Positions 1 to 8,341 of a DNA stretch of 64,000 nt are shown here, in pieces. Under the pieces are notes generated by a model that saw only the letters and a program-made list of their open reading frames with translations, made no database searches and was not told the DNA's origin. Positions within the stretch are counted from its first letter, which is position 1, and each line of letters starts with the position of its first letter. The stretch comes from Paenibacillus mangrovi (GTDB lineage Bacteria > Bacillota > Bacilli > Paenibacillales > Paenibacillaceae). The DNA is taken from assembly GCF_022898935.1 (NCBI RefSeq), contig NZ_JALIRP010000008.1, positions 248,001-312,000 of the forward strand. Direction: 5' to 3'. A program made the position numbers and the translations under genes.

Positions 1-204
1 GCGCTGGTATTCGCCCTCGGGCTCAAGGGAATTCCCGCGCAGGCGCTGCTGATTGCATCCGGGATGCCGACCGGCATCAACACCTCGATTCTTGCCGAGG
101 AATACGCAAACGAGCCTGACTTTGCCGCCCAGACCGTGCTTCTCTCCACCCTGTTTAATGTTGTTACCATCACGGGTGTCATTTCGCTCGCCAAAATGTT
201 TTGA
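1..204 (+). CDS. AEC-family transporter, C-terminal fragment (cut by window start)
   Basis: Frame 1 is open from the first base to a TGA at 204 and gives 67 residues. It reads as the last two membrane helices of an auxin efflux carrier (AEC) type permease: a hydrophobic helix, the segment ASGMPTGINTSILAEEY, and a final helix ending in LAKMF. In this family the conserved P-x-x-x-N stretch near the C-terminus precedes the last helix, and the same pattern is visible here. These proteins export or import organic acids and similar anions across the cytoplasmic membrane. The 5' part lies outside the window, so substrate and operon context cannot be judged. Confidence 0.72.
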   Translation, partial: ALVFALGLKGIPAQALLIASGMPTGINTSILAEEYANEPDFAAQTVLLSTLFNVVTITGVISLAKMF

Positions 205-296
205 TCCTCCAAAAGATTCATGAAGAGGTCTCCTATGGTATATTATGTACAGCAGACAAAAGTACATAAATTTGGAATGCCAGGGGTGAATATCCA

Positions 297-2270
297 TTGG
301 ATGTATTGGAAAGAAGAATTGCGCAGCTTGAGGCTAACATGAGGCAAATGCAGCAGGAGTTAGCCGAGCTGCGTCAAGAAAGGCGCAGGGCGAACCACCC
401 TGCTGACAGCTTGACAGAAACAGAAGCACCGCATACTGCGGCCCCTCCATACGGGGAAATACCGCAAGGATACGCCGCTCATGAGCAGCAGGGCATGCAA
501 AGGCAGCCTTATCCGCAGCAGCAGCAGCCGACTCCGGAATATCTGCAGCAGCAAGGCATACCCGGTTATCCGCCGGCAGCCAGCCAGGTCCCATCGTATC
601 CGGGGCAAGCGCCGTATGGTTATCAGCAAGCTCAAGGAACGGGACCGGCACAGGGGAACGGTCAGCCCCATTATGATCCGGGATTTAATCCGTATGCTTA
701 TCAACAACAGCATGCAGGCGCGGCTCCACGCGAGCCTAAACCGCCCAAAGACTGGGAGCATCTCATTGCGAGGGTATGGCTTCCTCGCGTCTTCATCGTG
801 GTTCTTCTGCTTGGTGTGCTGTGGGGTTTTACAGCCGCCGTCAGTGCGGGCTATCTGACTGAACCCATACGCTGCCTTCTCGGCGTTGTCGTCGCCGCTG
901 TCATGTACTGGCTTGGCGAAAGACAGATCCGCAGCCAGCGCGAAGCACTGGGACAGGTACTCCTTGGCGGCGCCGTCGGCGTGCTGATATTATCCGTATT
1001 TGCGGCGCATGAACTGTATGATTTGATTCCTTCAGGACTTGCGTTTGTACTGTATATCCTTTCGATCGCGCTTGGCGTCTTTACGGCGCTGCGGCGGCGC
1101 TCCCAGACCCTGATCATTATCGCAACCGTAGCCGGATATTTGATTCCTTTTCTTGTCCATTCCGCTCATCCGAATGCATGGGTGTTTACGGGCTATGAGG
1201 CCGTCTTTTCGCTTGCGATGATCGCTGTGGCCCTGAAATTTGATTTTCGTGCAGCCTATTTCGTTGCGGTCGGCGTGCTTCATCTTCTGCTCTTGATCGG
1301 TTACGCCGCGGGTGATTTTAGCGAGAGCCGCCATATTTTTATTGCCGCCGTATTTATTCAGCATGCGGTGCTGCTGGGTTATGCCTTTGTCGGGCCAAAG
1401 CAGCGCAAGCTCGATCAAACGTTGTCTCTGTTTCTTGGATATGGCATCATGGTGCTCTGGATCTATGCACTGTACCCGTTCACCGAAGATTCCATTCACT
1501 GGAGACCGCTCATGCTGTTCGTTTGGGCGCTCGTCTACACCCTCGCGGCATGGGGAAAACACTTGCAGGCGCAGCGTGCTCCTGTATTTGCCGCTATCGC
1601 TACGACCGCTTGGTTCCTGTGGATGCTGGATATTCTGAACCACAGCTATTCCCCGGCTGCCGCCGTTGTCATTGGAACTGCCGGAATCCTGCTTGGATTT
1701 AAGCTGAAGAGCTACATGCAGCAGATCACTGCAACGGTGATATTCCTGTATGGTTTATCCGGGACGATTTTCATGGTGATTCATGAAATTGTATCAGCGC
1801 AGAGTCTTTCCTGGATCGTGCTGCTGATCAGCATCGCGGTGCTGGCTTACTCGCTCCGGCACATGTCCGAACGCCTATTCTATGATCGTTTGCCGGACGT
1901 TCTGATGTGGGTGGATGCCCTACTTGCCATCATCTTTATCACCCAGATCACAAATGTGTTCACGGCTGATTTGACATATGATTTCCGCCATCTCATTCTA
2001 TCGGCCGTGTGGGCACTCTATGCCATCGCGGTCATCATCTGCGGCGTGCTCCTTCAGAAGCAGATGGTCCGGATTGCAGGAATCGGGCTGCTTTTCCTGA
2101 CACTGGTCAAGGTCATTATTGTGGATCTGCCGGGTGTATCCGTAGCCATCCGGGCCATTCTGTTTATCGGGCTGGGCGCTTTAGGCATGGTGGTTTCTCG
2201 GCTTTTATACAAACGCAAAAACATTCCGCCATCCGCTCCAGCCTCTGATGATACGCCCATTGAACCTTAA
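297..2270 (+). CDS. DUF2339-like polytopic membrane protein
   Basis: This 657-residue protein starts at TTG 297, with a GGGGTG ribosome binding site 9 bases upstream. Residues 1-35 form a charged coiled-coil-like helix. Residues 40-145 are a Gln/Pro/Tyr/Gly-rich low-complexity linker. From about 155 to 640 there is a long series of some 15 or more hydrophobic helices, starting with a WPR-like motif (ARVWLPRVFIVVLLLG). An N-terminal coiled coil followed by many helices is typical of the DUF2339 family, whose function is not established. The gene stands alone and ends at a strong hairpin terminator shared with the convergent HAD gene. Confidence 0.75.
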   Translation: MDVLERRIAQLEANMRQMQQELAELRQERRRANHPADSLTETEAPHTAAPPYGEIPQGYAAHEQQGMQRQPYPQQQQPTPEYLQQQGIPGYPPAASQVPSYPGQAPYGYQQAQGTGPAQGNGQPHYDPGFNPYAYQQQHAGAAPREPKPPKDWEHLIARVWLPRVFIVVLLLGVLWGFTAAVSAGYLTEPIRCLLGVVVAAVMYWLGERQIRSQREALGQVLLGGAVGVLILSVFAAHELYDLIPSGLAFVLYILSIALGVFTALRRRSQTLIIIATVAGYLIPFLVHSAHPNAWVFTGYEAVFSLAMIAVALKFDFRAAYFVAVGVLHLLLLIGYAAGDFSESRHIFIAAVFIQHAVLLGYAFVGPKQRKLDQTLSLFLGYGIMVLWIYALYPFTEDSIHWRPLMLFVWALVYTLAAWGKHLQAQRAPVFAAIATTAWFLWMLDILNHSYSPAAAVVIGTAGILLGFKLKSYMQQITATVIFLYGLSGTIFMVIHEIVSAQSLSWIVLLISIAVLAYSLRHMSERLFYDRLPDVLMWVDALLAIIFITQITNVFTADLTYDFRHLILSAVWALYAIAVIICGVLLQKQMVRIAGIGLLFLTLVKVIIVDLPGVSVAIRAILFIGLGALGMVVSRLLYKRKNIPPSAPASDDTPIEP

Positions 2271-2292
2271 TTAGCAGCAAATCTTCACGAAT

Positions 2293-2335
2293 AAAAGCAG
2301 ATGCCCTTCCATTCGGTAGGAGCATCTGCTTTTTT
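2293..2335. terminator. bidirectional intrinsic terminator
   Basis: A 12-bp stem (AAAAGCAGATGC and its complement) with a 17-base loop is flanked by A-rich and T-rich runs. It lies between two convergent genes and can terminate both. Confidence 0.85.
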
Positions 2336-2349
2336 CATTTACCTGCTTC

Positions 2350-3081
2350 TTATGATGACAGCAGCACGCCGGCAAGTTCACGGTAACTTCCTGCCGTGTA
2401 ATGCGGCCGATGATCCGATTCAGGCTGCACGGTCCGGTGATTGAACCAAATGGCCGTCCATCCAGCCTCAAGCGCACCCACGACATCGTTTCGCCACGAA
2501 TCACCGATATAAATGCTGCCAGGTGCTTCCGTTCCCGTCATTTCATTCACATGCGCAAACAAGCGTGGATCCGGTTTGTCATAACCGACAGCGCCGGAAA
2601 TGAAAATATAGTCGGGCCGGATCCATTGATCCAGCGAAAGCGCCTTGATTTTGGCCATCTGATGCTGCGCAGGTCCATTGGTAATCAGTCCAACGACATG
2701 TCCGGCAGACTGTAGTTTGTGGATGAGCTCTACAGCTTCCGGAAAAGGGCTGATCTGGAACTGCCCCTCTAGATATCGCTGCTGAATCCGCGCCGCGTCC
2801 TCTTCCGTCACATCGATTCCGAATTCGGCAAGAGCAAGCATGACGCGCTTTACTCTCATCTCCTGCAGATCCTCTTCCGCTCCGGCCGCATTGACCCCGC
2901 CATGACCGGCAGATAAGATGTCGCTATAGTATCTGAATCTATGGTATACCGCCTCGTATGGAAATGATTCCCCTGTAGCCAGTACACTTTGGAGCGCCTG
3001 TCTAAGCGGCTGCAAATGATCGTAAAGCGTATCATCCACATCGAAGAATATCCCCTTTGGGCACTTTTGAATTTCTGTCAC
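2350..3081 (-). CDS. HAD-superfamily hydrolase (HAD-IA type)
   Basis: This 243-residue cytoplasmic phosphatase-like protein starts at GTG 3081 with an AAGGAGGGG site. Motif I is FFDVDDTLYD near residue 12 (nucleophile and acid/base Asp). Motif II is LITNGP around residue 135. The motif III Lys sits in a GYDKPD context, and motif IV is IGDSWRNDV around residue 195. A helical cap between motifs I and II fits subclass I, like the YjjG nucleotidases and YfnB-like proteins. The exact substrate cannot be read from sequence. It is a single gene, convergent with the upstream DUF2339 gene. Confidence 0.85.
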   Translation of the reverse strand: MTEIQKCPKGIFFDVDDTLYDHLQPLRQALQSVLATGESFPYEAVYHRFRYYSDILSAGHGGVNAAGAEEDLQEMRVKRVMLALAEFGIDVTEEDAARIQQRYLEGQFQISPFPEAVELIHKLQSAGHVVGLITNGPAQHQMAKIKALSLDQWIRPDYIFISGAVGYDKPDPRLFAHVNEMTGTEAPGSIYIGDSWRNDVVGALEAGWTAIWFNHRTVQPESDHRPHYTAGSYRELAGVLLSS

Positions 3082-3495
3082 TTCCGTCCCCTCCTTATGT
3101 TTGTGATTTTTGTAACAGTAAACAAATCCGTGTCTATTTTAGCATATTTTTTCGCTGTACAAGCGGGTTTCAGTGGATCTACAGATTTTCACAAACACTT
3201 CTTTCATGGCATAAAACCCTTTTCAAATGTGACAGAACTGGCACAACTGTTCTACCTTGGGTCAATTATGAACAAAAATGAAAATCGCTGAATTCGCCCC
3301 TTTTCCGTGGTTAATCGTTCTATTTGACGTTTTTTCCTGAAGAATGTGAAGTCTGTCACAGAATAATTGGGTTTCACTTCCATATATGGATTTTCTTATA
3401 TTTGTAATAAAAATCACTGATTACTATCCTTAGGCTATGAGGATTCGCGAATAATCCAAGCTCAGCAATGAAGACATGCTAGAAAGGAGTTTCTT
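3082..3495. other. 414-bp regulatory intergenic region upstream of qoxABCD
   Basis: No credible ORF is present. The region separates the divergent HAD gene and qoxA, is AT-rich, and contains several TGTGA/TCACA-type half-sites, including one full palindrome annotated separately. Confidence 0.6.
3345..3360. promoter_or_regulatory. CRP/FNR-type palindrome upstream of qoxA
   Basis: TGTGAAGTCTGTCACA is a perfect TGTGA-N6-TCACA inverted repeat, 135 bp before the qoxA start. This is the consensus form for CRP/FNR-family regulators (Fnr in bacilli). Binding is inferred, and a Rex- or ResD-like regulator cannot be excluded. Confidence 0.45.
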
Positions 3496-4458
3496 GTGAA
3501 GAAAAAAAGATTGTTGTTATCATTAATCTTTATTTCCATCGTTATGCTGCTTAGTGGATGCGATTCGAAACTGGCTGTACTGAATCCGAAAGGTCCCGTA
3601 GCGAAAACCCAAGCCAACACCATTATCTTTTCGATTCTGATGATGGCCTTCGTCCTGATCGTTGTGTACATCCTGTACATTATTATGCTGACGAAATACC
3701 GGGCTAGCAAAACGAGTGATGATTATGAACCGCCCCATATAGAGGGTAACAAATGGCTCGAATTGACCTGGACAGCGATTCCAGTCATTATCGTAGCCAT
3801 TCTCTCTGTAGTTACCGTTCAAACTACCTATGCAGTAGAAAAGGTGCCTGCCGGCTATGAGGACCAAAAGCCGCTGGTAATCTACGCTTCATCATCCGAC
3901 TGGAAATGGCATTTTAGTTATCCAGAAGAAGGCATTGAAACGGTCAACTACGTAAACATCCCAACGAACCGTCCGGTCGAGTTCCGACTCTACTCCTATG
4001 GTCCGATTACAAGCTTCTGGGTACCTCAGCTCGGCGGTCAGAAGTACGCGATGACCGATATGATCACCAAGCTGAATTTGGTTGCCGAACATGAAGGTTC
4101 CTACTTGGGTAAGAACGCGAACTTCTCCGGTAAAGGCTTTGCCAAGATGGAATTCGAGGTTCAGGCACAGTCGCCAGGCGACTACACGAAGTGGGTCAAT
4201 GACGTCAAACAAACCGCTCCTAAGCTAACCGAGCAGGAGTTCAATACTCTGCTGAAAACCGACTTCGTTGGACGTAAGTCTTACAGTTCCACGCATCTTG
4301 GCTTTGCACCTCCTCCTGAGGGCGACATGGCCGGACATCAACATGGCGGGGACAGCAAAACCGAAAAAGACTCCGGCTCGGAGAATATGGATCATATGAA
4401 TCATGATATGAGTGGCATGGACATGAGCGGCAGCTCTTCCATGGAACACGGACATTAA
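3496..4458 (+). CDS. qoxA: Cytochrome aa3 quinol oxidase subunit II
   Basis: This 320-residue membrane-anchored lipoprotein starts at GTG 3496 behind AAAGGAG. The signal peptide ends in the lipobox LLSGC (Cys22), and the mature start (LAVLNPKGPVA) is characteristic of QoxA. Two transmembrane helices (about 40-65 and 85-108) precede the cupredoxin domain (about 120-260). The CuA ligands of cytochrome c oxidases are absent, as expected for a menaquinol oxidase. The last 40 residues are rich in His and Met (HMNHDMSGMDMSG), suggesting a copper-binding tail on the outer face. It is the first gene of qoxABCD. Confidence 0.95.
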   Translation: MKKKRLLLSLIFISIVMLLSGCDSKLAVLNPKGPVAKTQANTIIFSILMMAFVLIVVYILYIIMLTKYRASKTSDDYEPPHIEGNKWLELTWTAIPVIIVAILSVVTVQTTYAVEKVPAGYEDQKPLVIYASSSDWKWHFSYPEEGIETVNYVNIPTNRPVEFRLYSYGPITSFWVPQLGGQKYAMTDMITKLNLVAEHEGSYLGKNANFSGKGFAKMEFEVQAQSPGDYTKWVNDVKQTAPKLTEQEFNTLLKTDFVGRKSYSSTHLGFAPPPEGDMAGHQHGGDSKTEKDSGSENMDHMNHDMSGMDMSGSSSMEHGH

Positions 4459-4486
4459 CATCATAGAGAAAGGAGAATAAAACTGC

Positions 4487-6433
4487 ATGAAATGGGACGA
4501 ATTTTTTGTAACCGGTGAGCCGATGATTTACGGAGCCGACATCAGTATCGTGCTCGTATCGCTCGCGATCATAATCGGATTAACCTATTTCAAAAAATGG
4601 GGATATCTGTGGCGCGAATGGCTCACGACGGTTGACCATAAGCGTATCGGGGTTATGTATATTATATCGGCGCTTCTCATGCTGTTCCGCGGCGGAGTTG
4701 ACGCCCTATTGATGCGGACTCAGCTTGCAACGCCTGATTCCAAGTTCTTAGATGCGCAGCACTATAATGAAATTTTTACGACGCACGGGGTCGTCATGAT
4801 CTTATTCATGGCCATGCCGTTTATTATCGGAATGATGAACGTTGTCGTTCCGCTGCAGATCGGTGCACGTGACGTCGCTTTTCCTAGATTGAATGCCGTA
4901 AGCTTCTGGTTGTTCTTCTCTGGAGCGATGCTGTTCAACCTTTCATTCGTCATCGGGGGATCGCCGGATGCCGGCTGGTCCGCATACTTCCCGCTCGCAA
5001 GCAATGAATTTAGCCCGACGGTGGGCATGAACTATTACTCGCTTGCCTTACAGATTTCTGGTATCGGTACACTCTTGACAGGTGTTAACTTCATTGTAAC
5101 AATCCTGAAAATGCGTGCGCCAGGAATGAAGCTGATGCGTATGCCGATGTTCACCTGGTCAGTACTCATCACGAACGTCATTATTTTGTTTGCTTTCCCT
5201 GTTCTGACTGTAGCGCTTGCTCTAATGATGTTCGACCGCTTATTCGGAACTCAGTTCTTTACGATGGCCAACGGCGGTATGGATATGCTCTGGGCTAACC
5301 TTTTCTGGGTTTGGGGACACCCTGAGGTATACATCGTTGTTTTGCCGGCTTTCGGTATATTCAGTGATGTAATCTCTACGTTCTCGAAAAGGAATTTGTA
5401 CGGATACAAATCCATGGTTGTCAGTATGGTGGCCATCTCGTTCCTATCCTTCCTCGTATGGGCGCATCACTTCTATACGATGGGTACCGGAGCCATGGTC
5501 AACAGCTTCTTCTCCATCACCACGATGGCGATTGCTGTTCCGACCGGGGTTAAGATCTTCAACTGGCTGTTTACGCTCCGAAAAGGCAAGATCTCGTTCA
5601 CGTCACCGATGCTGTACGCGATGGCCTTTATCCCGATCTTTACTTTCGGCGGCGTAACCGGCGTTATGCTTGCCATGGCAAGCGCCGACTATCAGTATCA
5701 CAATACGATGTTCCTGGTGGCCCACTTCCACTATGTGCTCATTCCAGGTACGGTATTCGGGGTAGTGGCCGGTATGCACTACTGGTTCCCTAAAATGTTC
5801 GGCTTCCGCCTGAACGAGCGTTTGGCTAAATGGGCTTTCTGGCTGATCGTTGTAGGCTTCAACACGGCCTTCATGCCGCTCTTCTTCCTGGGACTGGACG
5901 GAATGACACGCCGTACGTACACGTACTCCGCAGCCACAGGCTATGGACCGCTGAACATGGTTGCCACCATCGGCGCATTCGTCTGTGCCATCGGCTTCGT
6001 CGTTCTGTGCTACAACTTCTACTACAGCTTCCGTCATAGTCCTCGCGACGAAAACGGAGATCCGTGGGATGCACGTACATTGGAATGGAGCACACCAAGC
6101 CCGGTACCTGCGTACAACTTTGCAAAAATGCCAATCGTGAATTCTCAAGATGCTTTCTGGTACTCCAAAAAGCAAAAAGTTCCGCTCTATGAAGACGGAC
6201 CTTATGAAGAGATTCATATGCCTAGCAACAGCGGGCAGCCGGTTATTCTCGGCATAATCATGTTTTTCCTTGGCTTCTTCCTCGTATTCAGCTGGTTCAT
6301 TCCTGCGATCATCGCAGGGATCGGTGTGGTCATCATGCTGGCGGTTCGTTCCTTCGAACGCGATCACGGCTACCATATTTCAGCGAAGGAAATTGCCGCT
6401 ACCGAACAGAAATTGCGGGGTGATACCGTATGA
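4487..6433 (+). CDS. qoxB: Cytochrome aa3 quinol oxidase subunit I
   Basis: This 648-residue heme-copper oxidase catalytic subunit starts at ATG 4487 after AAAGGAG. It reduces oxygen to water and pumps protons. Heme and copper ligands are all visible: His100 (TTHGVVM) and His415 for the low-spin heme, His278 and Tyr282 in WGHPEVY (CuB and the cross-linked Tyr), His327-His328 (CuB) and His413 in VAHFHYV. About 14-15 membrane helices are present, including the C-terminal extension usual for Qox/Cyo types. It follows qoxA by 28 bp and overlaps qoxC by 4 bp (ATGA), implying translational coupling. Confidence 0.96.
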   Translation: MKWDEFFVTGEPMIYGADISIVLVSLAIIIGLTYFKKWGYLWREWLTTVDHKRIGVMYIISALLMLFRGGVDALLMRTQLATPDSKFLDAQHYNEIFTTHGVVMILFMAMPFIIGMMNVVVPLQIGARDVAFPRLNAVSFWLFFSGAMLFNLSFVIGGSPDAGWSAYFPLASNEFSPTVGMNYYSLALQISGIGTLLTGVNFIVTILKMRAPGMKLMRMPMFTWSVLITNVIILFAFPVLTVALALMMFDRLFGTQFFTMANGGMDMLWANLFWVWGHPEVYIVVLPAFGIFSDVISTFSKRNLYGYKSMVVSMVAISFLSFLVWAHHFYTMGTGAMVNSFFSITTMAIAVPTGVKIFNWLFTLRKGKISFTSPMLYAMAFIPIFTFGGVTGVMLAMASADYQYHNTMFLVAHFHYVLIPGTVFGVVAGMHYWFPKMFGFRLNERLAKWAFWLIVVGFNTAFMPLFFLGLDGMTRRTYTYSAATGYGPLNMVATIGAFVCAIGFVVLCYNFYYSFRHSPRDENGDPWDARTLEWSTPSPVPAYNFAKMPIVNSQDAFWYSKKQKVPLYEDGPYEEIHMPSNSGQPVILGIIMFFLGFFLVFSWFIPAIIAGIGVVIMLAVRSFERDHGYHISAKEIAATEQKLRGDTV

Positions 6434-7026
6434 AAATAAATGACACACTGCCCCTCGAGTATAGAACAGAGGAGAACAGCAACAAGATCTTAGGATTTTG
6501 GCTTTTCCTTGGTGCAGAGATTGCCCTGTTCTCTACGCTGTTCGCCGTGTATTTTACACTCTGGAACCGAACGGGCAACGGCCCGACCGGAAAGGATATT
6601 TTTGAAGTCAGCGGCGTCATCTGGGAGACTCTCCTCCTGCTGACAAGTAGTTTTACTTGCGGCCTCGGTATTCATGCCATGCGCCTCAATTTGAAGAAAC
6701 CGATGATGATTTTCTTCGGTATTACGCTGCTGATGGGCCTTGGCTTCCTTGGCATCGAGATTACCGAATTCGTGAATTATGTTCATGAAGGTGCAACGAT
6801 GCAAACCAGCGCCTTCCTGTCCAGTCTGTTCATTCTGCTCGGTACTCACGGTCTTCACGTGACCATGGGTATCCTGTGGGGCTCAAGCATCCTGATTCAG
6901 GTCAACCGCGAAGGCTTTACAGATGCGACGGCAAACAAATCGTTTATCTTCTCGCTGTACTGGCACTTCCTTGACGTGGTCTGGATCTTCATCTTTAGCT
7001 TTGTCTACTTGAAAGGATTGATGTAA
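6430..7026 (+). CDS. qoxC: Cytochrome aa3 quinol oxidase subunit III
   Basis: This 198-residue protein has five predicted membrane helices. The family signatures WLFLGAEIALFSTLF near residue 22 and LLGTHGLHVTMGILWG near 137 are present, as is a C-terminal YWHFLDVVWIFIF helix, all typical of COX3-like subunits of quinol oxidases. It stabilises the catalytic subunit and contributes to proton uptake. The start codon overlaps the qoxB stop, and qoxD follows after one base, so the four genes form one transcription unit. Confidence 0.94.
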   Translation: MKINDTLPLEYRTEENSNKILGFWLFLGAEIALFSTLFAVYFTLWNRTGNGPTGKDIFEVSGVIWETLLLLTSSFTCGLGIHAMRLNLKKPMMIFFGITLLMGLGFLGIEITEFVNYVHEGATMQTSAFLSSLFILLGTHGLHVTMGILWGSSILIQVNREGFTDATANKSFIFSLYWHFLDVVWIFIFSFVYLKGLM

Positions 7027-7027
7027 T

Positions 7028-7312
7028 ATGGCACGATTATTCCCGATACGTCACGTGATGGGATATATCTTCTCGCTAGTCCTTTCACTTGTGGCACTGG
7101 GCGTTATCTACTGGGATCTCACGTTCACCGGTGCGATGGTCATTCTGATCATCAGCGCATTGATTCAGGCATCGCTTCAGCTGGTCCTGTTCATGCACAT
7201 TGGTGAGACTTCCTCCAAAAAGACGCTGTACATCAATATCGCTTATGCGGTATTCGTTGGTCTCGTAACGATCTTCGGTACGCTCTTTACGATGGTTTGG
7301 GGTATGTCATAA
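7028..7312 (+). CDS. qoxD: Cytochrome aa3 quinol oxidase subunit IV
   Basis: This 94-residue protein has three membrane helices and the pattern RHVMGYIFSLVLSL...LQLVLFMHIGE of the small CyoD/QoxD subunit. It assists assembly of the CuB site region in related enzymes. It begins one base after qoxC and is followed directly by a strong terminator, which closes the operon. Confidence 0.93.
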   Translation: MARLFPIRHVMGYIFSLVLSLVALGVIYWDLTFTGAMVILIISALIQASLQLVLFMHIGETSSKKTLYINIAYAVFVGLVTIFGTLFTMVWGMS

Positions 7313-7325
7313 GTTTGATCATATG

Positions 7326-7359
7326 AAAAAGGCTGTCCCGTGAGGGGCAGCTTTTTTTG
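7326..7359 (+). terminator. Rho-independent terminator of qoxABCD
   Basis: The stem GGCTGTCCC/GGGGCAGC with a GTGA loop is flanked by AAAAA and a run of seven T residues, 14 bp after the qoxD stop. Confidence 0.85.
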
Positions 7360-7360
7360 T

Positions 7361-7655
7361 GTTGAGGGCAGCGCTTTGCGGTTAACGTTATACGTCTGAG
7401 CTCCTGAGCAGCGCTCCGCGACCAAACGTTGCTACAATCGCTGTTGTCACCGGATTTATTGAATTAATCATTATTGTATTAAATCCGGTGACAAAGGCGA
7501 CCGCTTCGCTTTTTCGCAATCGTTCGGCCTCTCCGCTGGTGCAGTGTTATGTGTTCGTATGAAGAAAAACGCAAGACTTGAATACTTAAACGCCACTGGC
7601 TCAACTTCGCTTGCAGCAAAAAGGCTGGACGTATTTGTCCAGCCCCTAATCCTGC
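7361..7655. other. intergenic region between qoxD and mug, with no gene seen
   Basis: About 295 bp without a supported ORF. It holds a long inverted repeat (annotated separately) flanked by two similar short segments containing GTTAT (near 7389 and 7549). It may be a remnant of a small mobile or repeated element. Confidence 0.4.
7444..7494. repeat. 15-bp perfect inverted repeat with AT-rich loop
   Basis: TTGTCACCGGATTTA at 7444-7458 is repeated in inverse orientation at 7480-7494, separated by a 21-bp AT-rich spacer. There is no T-run after either arm, so it is not an ordinary terminator. The arms could be a protein-binding palindrome or the ends of a short repeated element. Confidence 0.7.
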
Positions 7656-8174
7656 TTACTCCCCGTGCTCCGCAATATACTCCGCCAGTTGGCGGTAGAT
7701 GCCTACGATCTCCTCCATCGGCATCCGCACCAGACCGCTCGATGAAGGCGCCACGAACTCGTGAATCTCGGGGACCACCGGATTTGGCTCGAAGCCCCAA
7801 TTCACTTTGGCTCTTTTGCTGTATTCGGTGTATACGCCCTTGCCGACAAAGCAGGCAATCTTCGGACGGTATTTCATCAGCTTCGCGTGCAGAATTTCTC
7901 TTCCCTCCGCGTATTCGCTGCGGTCGATATCGTCGATGCCCCGCGTTGGCCGGGCTACAATATTCGTAAAGCCGTATCCGATCCTCAGCAGGTCCTGATC
8001 CTCGGATGCATCATACAGCCGGGGCGTCAGTCCTGCACGATGCAGAATCCGGTAAAAATTGTTGCGCGGATTGGCGTAATGATGACCGGTCTCTCCGGAC
8101 AAGAGGCTTGGATTAAAGCCAATAAACAAAATGGACAGTCCATGATCTAGATGATCCGGTATTTCCGGCATCAC
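7656..8174 (-). CDS. mug: Mismatch-specific uracil/thymine DNA glycosylase (Mug/TDG family)
   Basis: This 172-residue DNA-repair enzyme removes U or T from G:U/G:T mismatches. The first active-site motif GFNPS is at residues 19-23 (GINPG in E. coli Mug), followed by YANPRNNFYR at 33-42, and the second loop APSSSG is at 142-147. Length and motif spacing match the family (about 165-175 residues). The Asn in the first motif positions the catalytic water. It is a single leftward gene with no obvious operon partner. Confidence 0.87.
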   Translation of the reverse strand: MMPEIPDHLDHGLSILFIGFNPSLLSGETGHHYANPRNNFYRILHRAGLTPRLYDASEDQDLLRIGYGFTNIVARPTRGIDDIDRSEYAEGREILHAKLMKYRPKIACFVGKGVYTEYSKRAKVNWGFEPNPVVPEIHEFVAPSSSGLVRMPMEEIVGIYRQLAEYIAEHGE

Positions 8175-8263
8175 GTCTACCTCCCTTTTAATTTGCTGAA
8201 AATATATTTAAACAGAAGTTGCACGCAATCTATACATCCGAATCACCGGGAATGTGCTTCATA

Positions 8264-8289
8264 CAAAAAAGACTCTCGCCGAGAGTCCT
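8264..8289 (-). terminator. terminator of the RpiR-family gene
   Basis: The stem GACTCTC/GAGAGTC with a GCC loop is followed on the minus strand by six T residues, 50 bp after the stop of the regulator. Confidence 0.8.
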
Positions 8290-8341
8290 TTCGTTATTTA
8301 GCCCTTCAAGTCGCGCCGCGCTATTGCCCCCGGCTTCTTTT

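Noticed and set aside
5603..6376. 257-codon ORF on the minus strand opposite qoxB
   Set aside because: It is an antisense shadow of a highly conserved oxidase gene with no start signal or recognisable domain.
7361..7560. possible integron attC-like sites
   Set aside because: GTTAT-containing segments exist, but I could not find the paired inverse core sites at proper spacing, nor any integrase gene. Kept only as a low-interest repeat observation.
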